Origin: Datura wrightii
Taxonomy: Eukaryota > Streptophyta > Magnoliopsida > Solanales > Solanaceae
Length of the DNA stretch: 64,000 bases
Direction of reading: 5' to 3'
Assembly: GCA_035772735.1 (NCBI GenBank)
Contig: JASDFA010000010.1
Coordinates: 121,654,501 to 121,718,500, forward strand
Positions within the stretch are counted from its first letter, which is position 1, and each line of letters begins with the position of its first letter. A program made the position numbers and the translations under genes. Below, one piece after another: positions 56,040 to 64,000 of the stretch. The notes beneath the pieces are model-generated. The model saw only the letters and a list, made by a program, of their open reading frames with translations. It made no database searches and had not been told where the DNA came from.

Positions 56040-57490
56040 GAGCTTGTGGAACCATTGTTTGAACCTTAATGCCAACTTCATTTGCTCTGGAGGGAAGCTC
56101 TAGAACGAAAGTTTAAAAGGTTACAAGAGCACAAGTGGGGCAATAAGAGTTTTTACCTAACCAAATGGCAGCCCGACCAGTTCACGAAGTGGCAATCCCA
56201 CTAGCGACAAATGTGACCTCCAGTATTCACAAACCGGAGCCTGGAGGGAACTTTGAGCTTAAATAGAACATGGTGCACCTGTTACGTTCGAGTGGCCAGT
56301 TCACTGGAATGACTCATGAGGACCCACAGCAGCACTTACAGAACTTCTTGGAGATCAGTGACACCTTTTTCCCCACCGGAGTGACAACTGATTTTGTTCG
56401 ACTCACACTTTTCCCATTCTCATTGTTCGGAGAGGCAAAGAGGTGGTTGAAGACTGAGCCACCGAATTCCATTACTTCTTTTGATGACTTATCAAAGAAG
56501 TTCCTCATCGGATTCTTCCCTTCAGGAAAGACTGCAAAACTCAGGAGTGAAATATTAAGCTTCAAGCAGAGGCTGGAGGAGAACTTGTATTTGGATTGCG
56601 AGAGATTCAAGTCATTATTGAGAGACTACCCCCATCTCCAGAAGTCCAATGAGGTGATAGCCCATACCTTTCTGGAAAGTCTAGACCCACATACAAAAAT
56701 CTTACTAGACTCTGCATCAGGTGGGAAAGCATTGGAGAAGACTTATGATGAGTTGTACACTATGTTGAATAGGATTGCTCAAGGAAATCTAGAGTGGCAC
56801 AATGATTCATTAAGAGGGGCAAGTAAAAGAGAAGCAGGACTGATAGAGGTGGATAGTGTCAATGCCTTGGCGACACAACTAACATCATTTCAGCATCAGA
56901 TGATGACTCAGATCAAAATATTGAGCATGAACCAACCGTAGGGACAGGTGAATTCAATTCAGCAGGCTCCTAGTTGGTGTGAAATCTGAAGTAACAATGG
57001 GCACAATGCAGAATCGAGCAGGGCAAATCCAGAGTCTATCAATATCTTAGGCAATGTTCAGAGAAATAATCAGAATTATGGGAACACCTACAACAAGAAT
57101 TGGCAAGGTCACCCAAATTTTTCTTGGGGTTGCAATTTGAGTCAGAGCTACCAGCAACCTCAGTAGTAGCAGTATCAGCAGTAGAACAGGAAGAACAGTG
57201 GCCAGTCGAGCAGCAACAACATTGAGGAGATGTTGCAAAAGATTATGGATACTCAAACCCAACTGGTAGAGAATCAGGCGAGGATGGCATCAAATTTTAA
57301 AAATCAGCAGTTGGCCCCCCGCAATCTAGAGAAGCAGATGGGTCAATTAGTAGCTACTAAGCACACCAGGCCTCAGGGAGGATTACCCTGTGACACAGAT
57401 ACAAACCTTCGATAGGTCAATGCCATCAGTCTAAGAAGTGGCAAGTAAGTTGCTGATGCACCACCAAAGGAAAAAAAGAAATGAGGTGTA
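56040..57490 (+). pseudogene. Athila-type gag and start of protease region (element G), truncated
   Basis: An open frame at 56270-56941 gives the gag domain: VHLLRSSGQFTGM, RLTLFPFSLFGEAKRWLK, FFPSGKTAKLRSEIL, LEKTYDELYTMLNRIAQGN. Upstream remnants (EALERKFKRLQEHK) are broken. Then come a decayed zinc knuckle (WCEI*SNNGHNAESS, stop in the knuckle), the EEMLQKIMDTQ and QLAPRNLEKQMGQL block, and the start of the protease linker. It is clearly Athila but well diverged from A/C/D. It ends at about 57485-57500, where LTR sequence of F begins, so protease and the rest are missing. Confidence 0.85.
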
Positions 57491-58555
57491 GCCAGAGCTG
57501 GTCAGACATGGTCCATCTACTTCCTGCTGTCTAATATACTAGTAACTAATGTAAGCAAGAACCTTACCTGGCTCCCATAAGCCAGAAGGTACAACCAGCA
57601 CAGAATAACCCACTCGGGGCCCCCATAAGCCCTGGGGTTGGTTATGCAAGGATATATAGGGAAAAATCAATCCCAAACTACATATAGAATACTGGCCTCA
57701 GCTAATAACAACTACTAATCACAATAGATATACTTCTGTCTTTCGTACTGGAATTCAAACTGAATCATAATACTGAAGAAACTAACTTGCCAAATGAATT
57801 TGCCTTAACATAACTGGATTTCCAATTTCTGATTAAGTGGTGAGTTTTAAACCATATGCAATAGCTCTTTCCAACTGTAATCGTATTACTGGGAGAATGA
57901 GACTAGATTTAGTACTAAATTCAGCAAAATGATAACTTTTTATATAAATATTAACTATAATTCAACTTAACGTAACACGTTGAAAATATATAATTTCTCG
58001 AAAGCTCAGAAGGGAGAAATGCTTACTTGAAGCCTGTGATAGTATAGAAATTAGCTTGGAGCAATTCCGACAACTTTTACTCGGCGGGGCTACGATTTGC
58101 CGAGCGAATTTCGAGAAACTAACTCCGTAATAATGCTCCCTGCGGGATTATAATTCGATACCTAAAGTTAATTTGAATTTGGACAATATTTGGCTGCGTA
58201 AATGGAAGAGAATTACCTTAAGTTTCGTGTTTTCCTTTCTCTAGACGAAGATATTTATGAAATATAACAAATGAAAACTTGAACTTATATATATAATGTT
58301 TGGACGGTGAACACGGGGTCCATGGCATGAACCCTATCGCGCCAGTTTACAGGTGTGCCACGGCGCCCAACGCCCAGGGAGGGGGTTTGTGAAACGCCGC
58401 CCTGTCGCGGCCTGCTCTAGCCTTCTCCCATGCGATCCCAATTCCATGCTCGTTCGACCTTTCTCCGGGCCCTTTCTCATACGCGTCATACTCTAAAACT
58501 CTTAAATAACATACGAATAGGCAGACTAAACATTAGAAACTTACGGGATGTACCA
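57491..58555 (-). repeat. Element F 3' LTR, truncated
   Basis: The sense start is near 58555 (TGGTACATCCCGTAAG, compare TGTTATACCCCATAAA of J), preceded by a purine tract AAGGGGGGAGGAT. Similarity to J continues through the 'gcagggagcatt' block (about 58130-58145), the 'tctcccttctg' block (about 58005-58020) and the region near 57560-57660, then stops near 57491; the remaining LTR is missing. Confidence 0.75.
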
Positions 58556-58830
58556 TCCTCCCCCCTTAGGAACATTGGTCCTCGATGTCGTATCAGCTTA
58601 CGGGAATCTAACTCTTTTGGCTACTATTCTGGAAAAATTTTGGCAGAGTCTCCCCTGTAATATGGACTATCTGAAAACCATGAAATGCAGAAAAGACAAA
58701 CACAGGTTTTTCACATAATGTTATGACAACTAATTCACAACAAGGTTGTAGTTAACCAAGCAATATATGTAACACAAATCATGAAAAAACAACTGAATCA
58801 ATAATTTAACTTAACTACATAGTCGGGACT
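58556..58830 (-). other. 3' non-coding region of element F
   Basis: Between the purine tract and the chromodomain; no gene seen. Confidence 0.55.
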
Positions 58831-60160
58831 AGGCCTGGAACAAATGAGGATATTTGGATCTCATATCATCCTCAGCTTCCCAGTTCATCTCTTCTCTATT
58901 CCTGTTCCTCCACAATACCTTAACAGAGGCGACATCTTTAGTTCTCAACCTACGAACCTGTCGGTCTAATATGGCCACTAGAACCTCTTCATAGGTTAAT
59001 TCCTAAGTAATCTAGTCAACCTCAACTGGCATAATTCATGATGGATCTCCTATGCACTTTCGTAGCATCGACACAGGAAAGACCGGGTGAACAGATTCAG
59101 ACTCTGGAGGCAGTTCTAGCTCATATGCCACCTAGCCTATTCTTTAGAGGATTCAGTACTGTCCTATAAATCTCAGGCTAAGCTTTCCCTTTTTACCAAA
59201 TCTCATCACGCCCTTCATCGGCAAAACTTTTAGAAATACCTAATCACCTACATTGAACTCCAAGTTTTTACGTCGTACATCAGCGTAGGATTTCTAGCGG
59301 CTCTGAGCTGTCAGCAGTTGTTCTCTGATAAGCTTCACCTTCTCTTCTGATTGGTGGATTATGTTTGGTCCAATTAACCCTGATTCTCCTACCACGAACC
59401 AACCAACTGGGGACCTGCATTTCCGCCCATATAAGGCCTCATAAGGTGCCATCTGGATTGTTGAATGATAACTGTTATTAAAAGAAAATTCAATTAGGGT
59501 AAAATGTTCATCCCAGCTACCCCTAAAGTCTAGCACGCACACCCATAACATATCATCATGCATCTGAATTGTACGTTTTGCCTTCCCGTCTGTTTGAGGA
59601 TGGAAGGATGTACTCAGGTTAACCTGTGTCCCCAAGCCCTTCTGAAAGGACTACCAGAATTTAGCTATGAACTGCGCCCCTCTATCAGAAATAATTGATA
59701 CTGGAACACCATGTAATTGAACTCTCTCTCTGATATACAGTTCACCATAGTCCTTGGCTGAGAAGGTAGCCCTGACTAGCAGAAAATGAGCTGACTTCGT
59801 CAATCTACCGACAATCACCCATATGGAATCAAATCTGCGTCTGGTGCGGGGTAATCCGGTCACAAAATCCATATTGATTGCTTCCCATTTTCACATAGGC
59901 ACTGCTATGCCCTGTCTCAATCCGCGGGGCTTTTGATGTTCAGCCTTCACCGGTTGGCAATTAGGACATTGTGCTACAAATTCTGCTACCTCCTTCTTCA
60001 TTCTCGCCCACCAGTAAATCTCTTTTATGTCATGATACATCTTTATTGAACCTGCTGGTGAAGTCCTGCAACATCTGGAACACAGAGGCGACCCCTATAT
60101 CTCAAGACCTCGTCTGCGGTTACTTCGACAGCCGATACTTCCCCTCGTTGAACCTTATCT
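58831..60160 (-). pseudogene. Integrase with chromodomain (element F), broken
   Basis: Zinc-binding part with CPNCQPVKAEHQ near 59945-59985. The catalytic core is open in pieces: MDFVTGLPRTRRRFDSIWV (59651-59872), ISDRGAQFIAKFW, then after a stop GTQVNLSTSFHPQTDGKAKRTI (59294-59635). The DDE glutamate, usually in a SERT-like motif, is Lys (AKRT), one G-to-A step. The C-terminal domain is partly readable to about 59060 and a chromodomain follows at about 58840-59010 (LTYEEVLVAILDRQVRRL, VLWRNRN..MNWEAEDDM). Confidence 0.87.
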
Positions 60161-61680
60161 CTTAGCTATACCAGGTTAGGATCTTCATCCTATCGTTCTT
60201 TTACTTCTACAACCAGGGATGCTACTAGAGTATTCTGGATCACTGCTCCACTATCTCCCGAGTCTACTATTTAGATGGCCAAACTCGCTAACTAATGCAA
60301 TTCTCGAGCCAGTCCACGCTGTTCGGGCATCAAATATGTCAAACTTCCCATGGATTTGCGGCTGAGGGCATCTGCAATAACGTTAGCCTTCCTCGAGTGA
60401 TATAAAATGTTCACAATGTAATCCTTCAACAGTTCTAACCAGCGAAGCTTCCGCAGATTCAATTCTTTATGTGTAAAAATGTATTGGAGGCTCTTATGAT
60501 CAATAAAAATATCTACGTGGACGCCATACAGATAATGCCTCCATATTTTCAAGGCATGAATTACTGTAGCCAATTCCAAGTCATGGGTGGGCTAGTTCTT
60601 TTCATGCTTCCTTAACTGTCTTGAATCATAAGCAATTACCTTACCATGTTGCATCAAAACACATCCTAACCCGACGCTCAAAGCATCACAGTACACTGCA
60701 TAACCCTATGATCCTTTTGGCAAAGCTAATACTTGTACTGATGTCAACCTGTTTTTCAACTCCGAAAAACTCTGTTCACACACTTCAGTCCAGTGAAATT
60801 TAGCTGCTTTATGAGTTAAGTTGGTCAAAGGCACTGATAGAGTGGAAAAATCCTCTACAAACCTTCTGTAATATCAGGCTAACCCCAGGAAACTGTGTAC
60901 CTCAGTCGGAGTGGTAGTTCTAGGCGATGTCTTTACTGTTTAAATCTTACCTAAATACCAACTTCTGACACAATGTGACCCAAAAAGGCCACTAAATTCA
61001 TCCAAAACTCACATTTAGAAAATTTCTCACACAACTGGTGATCTCTGAGAATTTGGAGCACTGTTCATAAATGATCTCGATGTTCTTCTTCTGAATGAGA
61101 ATATACCAGAATATTTTTCATAAACACTATCACAAAAAAGTCCAGACACGGCCTGAAGATCTTCATCAAATCCATGAACACTGCAGGAGCATCCGTTAGT
61201 TGAAGGACATGACTAGAAATTCAAAGTGGCCATACCAGGTCCTAAAAGCTGTTTTTGTGATATCCCTCTCTCGAACTCGAACCTGATGATACCCAGGTCT
61301 CAAGTAAATTTTTGAGAAGTACTTTGCTCCTTGTAACTGGTCAAACAAGTCATCTATTCTGGGAAGTGGGCATTTGTTCTTGATGGTGACTTTGTTTAGC
61401 TGTTGGTAGTCTATACACATGCGGAGGGAGCCATCGTTCTTTCTTACAAACAGAAATGGTGCACCACACGATGAGGTACTCGGGATGATGAAGCCTTTAT
61501 CTAATAAATGTTTCAATTGTTCCTTCAATTCTCTGAGCTCGGCAGGAGCCATTCGGTATGGAGGGTTGGAGATAGTCTCAGTACTTGGTAATAAGTCAAT
61601 TGCAAAATCGATCCCCTGTTCTGGGGGAATACCATGAAATTCATCTGGGAATGTGTCTGGAAATTCATTGACTACTGGAA
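60161..61680 (-). pseudogene. Reverse transcriptase-RNase H (element F), broken
   Basis: The N-terminal RT is open with the protease (down to 61196): PPYRMAPAELRELKEQLKHLLDKGF, GAPFLFVRKNDGSLRMCIDYQQLNKVTI, LFDQLQGAKYFSKI, GYHQVRVRERDITKTAF. Beyond 61196 many stops occur. The catalytic FxDD box reads FMKNILVYS (about 61095-61125), so both Asp residues are lost. RNase H remnant at 60292-60579 with MELATVIHALKIWRHYLYG, FIDHKSLQYIFTHKELN and VIADALSRKSM. Confidence 0.88.
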
Positions 61681-62140
61681 TGGACTGCAAAGTTGGGGAC
61701 TCAGCTTGAACATCCTGAACCCTGACAATATGATAGATGCAACCATTTTCTCTTAACTTCCTTGCCCGAAGATAGGAAATAAACCTACCTTTTGGCGTGG
61801 CTACATTGCCTTTCCACTCCCGTACTACCTCCCCCAGAAAGTGGAATCGGACAATTTTGGTCCAACATTCTACATTGGCATACAATGGTGCTAGCCAATC
61901 CATACCCATAATTGCATCAAAGTCAATCATTTCTAATTCTACCAAATTTGCTAAAGTCTGGCAACCAACAACCTTTACTGTGCACCCCCGATAGACGCTC
62001 TTAGCTATTATGGAGTCACCAACAGGGGTAGACACTGAAAAAAGGTCACTGAAGCAATTCTGGCATAACACAAAACTTCCGGGCCACTAATGGTGTAACA
62101 TAAAACAAGGTGGAGCCTGGGTCTATCAAGACATACACGG
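61681..62140 (-). pseudogene. Aspartic protease (element F)
   Basis: YVLIDPGSTLFYVTPLVARKF keeps a D-P-G-S-T active loop; after one break it continues FSVSTPVGDSIIAKSVYRGCTVKV, EMIDFDAIMGMDWL and WKGNVATPKGRFISYL. In frame with the following RT from 62071. Confidence 0.87.
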
Positions 62141-63400
62141 AATAAGAGAAGATGTCCAGCATACCTGTCACCATTTCCGGTGACGAGTCTGACTCCTGTC
62201 GTCCTAGTAAAGCATAAGTGCGATCTAGACCGGTGCCTGAGCTAGTTGCCCTTGATCTGCCTCAGCCTCTGCCGGCTGGAGCTGAGGGCCTACGGCCTGT
62301 TGGAGATGTTGAGGCACGTGACCCTACTGAAGATCTGTCCTATCGGTCCCGATCACTCTAACCCCAGGATGGACAGTCCTTCATCAGGTGACCCTCCTAC
62401 CCACAGATGTAACACACAGAAGAACCATATATACATGCCCCAAGATGACGCGACTTCAAATAGGGCAAAGAGCCTGATGGTCGTGAACTCTCGCTGGGTC
62501 CTGACTACCCCATACAACCTGATCTACAACCCTGCTGCTGCTGTGGGGGTGGGGTCTAGGTGGTCTGCCTGATAGTCGTGGCTGAGGTCTGCCCTGAAAT
62601 TCTGCTTGCACATCACTAGGTCTAGCCTTGCGGCCTGCTCCTGATTTATTCTTTCTATCTCTCATTGCCGTTGTTTGATTCCTCAATATTTTTAGCAAAT
62701 TCCTGAACACGGGCAATATCCATGTCCTCTCACAGATTAGCTGTAATACAAGTCTCTATATATTTTGGATTCAATCCCATGATAAACTGGTGCACCCTGG
62801 CTGGCATAGTATCTGCCAAAGATGGTGCATATCGGGCTAAGGAGTCAAATCTCATGGCATACTCCCGAACACTCATCGAGCCTTGCTCTAGATGCAAAAA
62901 CTTATCTACCCAGGCCTGGTGGATCTCCCGTGGCAAATAATTGTCCAAGAAGGCCTCTGAAAAGCTGGACCAAGTTAGAGGGTGAACATCTCTACCTTGG
63001 GACCTCTCCCAACTCTCGTATCATAACACTGCTATATCCCATAGCCGAAATACTGCTAACTCAACTGATTCTGCAGGTGTAGCATGCATTACTCTAAAGA
63101 TCCGCTATAGCTGGTCCAAAAAGTCTGAGGGTCCTTGTCATGGTCTATCCCCGTAAACTGCGGGGGACTCAATGCAAGGAACTCTTAGACCCTCGAACTA
63201 CCAGGTCCTCCTACAGATTCGACAACCACGGGTACCACTGGCTGTCACTGCACAGCCATCATCTGAGTTATCATGAAAACAACACTCCTAACCTCCTGAT
63301 CTAATGGCATAGGTATAGAGAATGCTGTAGGTGGTGTCGATGCGTCTGTCACTCTGAGCGGCTCCTAATGGGGAGACCGAGATAAAATCTCCCTGTTGCC
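62141..63400 (-). pseudogene. Tekay-like gag (element F)
   Basis: In sense order: PPQFTGIDHDKDPQTFLDQL, FRVMHATPAESVELAVFRLWDIA, LTWSSFSEAFLDNYLPREIHQAW, FLHLEQGSMSVREYAMRFDSLARYAPSLADTM (open at 62730-62948). Near 62390-62440 a CCHC knuckle reads CYICG*EGHLMKDCP with a stop inside. The N-terminal region (63365-63556 and on) is polar and broken. Confidence 0.85.
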
Positions 63401-63713
63401 CTCAGATTGGGCAGACTCTGAATGGGGCACCCTGCTAGTGCCTTCTCCTACTACAACATCCAACTTCCTTGCAGTCGTGGTCTGTCGCACGTCCAATATC
63501 TCTATGTAGAAAAGCAGATTACGATAAGCATAGGGACTCATCTCTATACAGCACAACTCTATAGCACGACTGGAAATGAAAGAAGAGTAACCACCCTAAC
63601 ATGCTTCCTAGCCTCTTGTCTATAGTATGTGGTGCACAACACATCCATAGGAAAGACACTACTTAGCACGACTTGCAGACTCCCTGGGATACGAACTGCT
63701 TTAATACCAAGTT
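63401..63713 (-). promoter_or_regulatory. Leader and initiator-Met-like primer site (element F)
   Basis: GCTTTAATACCA (63698-63709 on plus) is the inverse of TGGTATTAAAGC, two or three changes from the initiator-Met site, placed 4 bp from the LTR border at 63714. The rest is leader and a polar gag N-terminus. Confidence 0.75.
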
Positions 63714-64000
63714 TTTCATCCCCCACCTAGGGAGGCACGACTAGCACCTGGTGCCCTACTAGGGTCTGAACTGGCCTCATTAAGCTTATGCACCTATGGT
63801 GCATGACAAACATTAAATCTCAAATAAAGAAAACAACAGGATATATCTCGGCTGTAAACATAGTCCCGGCTGACAAGGCCTTATAGCCACTTGTAAAAGA
63901 AAATAGCTACCTAGAAAGAGATAATAATAAGGAATCCTATGCGGGCTGACAAGACCACCATGATGTCTAGTTATGACTTTAAATTAAATTCGACATAAAC
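63714..64000 (-). repeat. Element F 5' LTR, cut by the window edge
   Basis: The 'gcacctggtgccctactaggg' type block and the 'cggctgacaaggcc' block match, inverted, the end of J (about 42890-43145). The border word TTTCAT corresponds to TGTCAC in J and has decayed. Confidence 0.8.

Larger units (their letters stand above)
39414..57490 (+). mobile_element. Element G: diverged Athila relative, interrupted three times
   Basis: Its LTR begins TGATCTCGGGCATAATTACG at 39414 and is interrupted by solo LTR J and then, a few bases from its end, by solo LTR E (which holds D). After the E copy ends, the G tail GTGCCA is followed by an Athila-type primer site and gag to about 57490. There it meets a truncated LTR of F. 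No RT or 3' LTR is seen. The LTR is clearly a different family from A/C/D/E although the first bases are alike. Confidence 0.8.
57491..64000 (-). mobile_element. Element F: Tekay-like chromovirus, cut at both ends
   Basis: Minus-strand element. In sense order: part of the 5' LTR (from the window edge to 63714), initiator-Met-like primer site, gag, protease, RT, RNase H, integrase, chromodomain, purine tract and a 3' LTR that is truncated at about 57491. The LTRs are related to solo LTR J. All genes are broken and the RT and integrase active sites are changed. The left junction with G shows no target duplication, so a deletion probably occurred there. Confidence 0.85.

Noticed and set aside
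1..64000. tRNA or rRNA genes
   Set aside because: Only tRNA-complementary primer sites were found; I saw no cloverleaf-compatible tRNA or rRNA sequence.

Overview
The window is plant DNA made almost entirely of nested LTR retrotransposons of the Ty3/gypsy superfamily. I see no host gene, no RNA gene and no CRISPR array. Plant origin is shown by Athila-type Gag/Pol with tRNA-Asp primer sites (TGGCGCC), Tekay/Del-type chromoviruses with chromodomains and initiator-Met primer sites (TGGTATCAGAGC), and a third Athila ORF that I recognise as the 'putative plant transposon protein' type. A large-genome eudicot, probably Solanaceae, is my best inference. Every reading frame is broken somewhere, so this is old, probably methylated, heterochromatin-like sequence. 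Element letters (A-J) are my own.

Layout. Bases 1-1082 hold fragments of Tekay-like LTRs in both orientations. Element B (+, Tekay-like) starts at 1083 and is the oldest readable host: its LTR, primer site, gag, protease and RT are spread over 1083-38423 because other elements landed in it. A (Athila, +, 2483-12447, TSD CTGCC) sits in the B LTR. C (Athila, +, 14107-26845, TSD GGAGT) sits in B gag. I (Tekay, -, 28555-38224, TSD GGTGT) sits in B RT. H (a minus-sense Tekay-like LTR, from 38424) sits a little further on in B RT.

The right half is a second nest. G (an Athila relative, +) enters H at 39414. Its LTR holds a solo LTR J (40543-43145, TSD TGATT) and, close to its end, a solo LTR E (43613-55878, TSD GGGTG). 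E was itself split by D (Athila, -, 44708-55548, TSD CTAGC). G gag runs to about 57490, where it abuts a truncated LTR of F (Tekay-like, -), which continues beyond the window edge. All LTR borders and TSDs were read by eye.

How the genes relate. C keeps the whole Athila order: LTR, primer site, gag, protease, RT-RNase H, integrase, spacer, ORF3, long 3' region, polypurine tract, LTR. A and D keep gag-protease and ORF3 but lack RT and integrase, with the protease tail fused in frame to the last codons of pol at the same place. They look like a propagated non-autonomous derivative that would depend on C-like partners. ORF3 in all three elements has its own surroundings: a GC-rich hairpin spacer resembling the LTR promoter repeats, a possible leader intron, PPT-like tracts on both sides, and a perfect 8-bp stem with a GGGA loop just after its stop codon. 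This ORF3 module is the part most worth following up.
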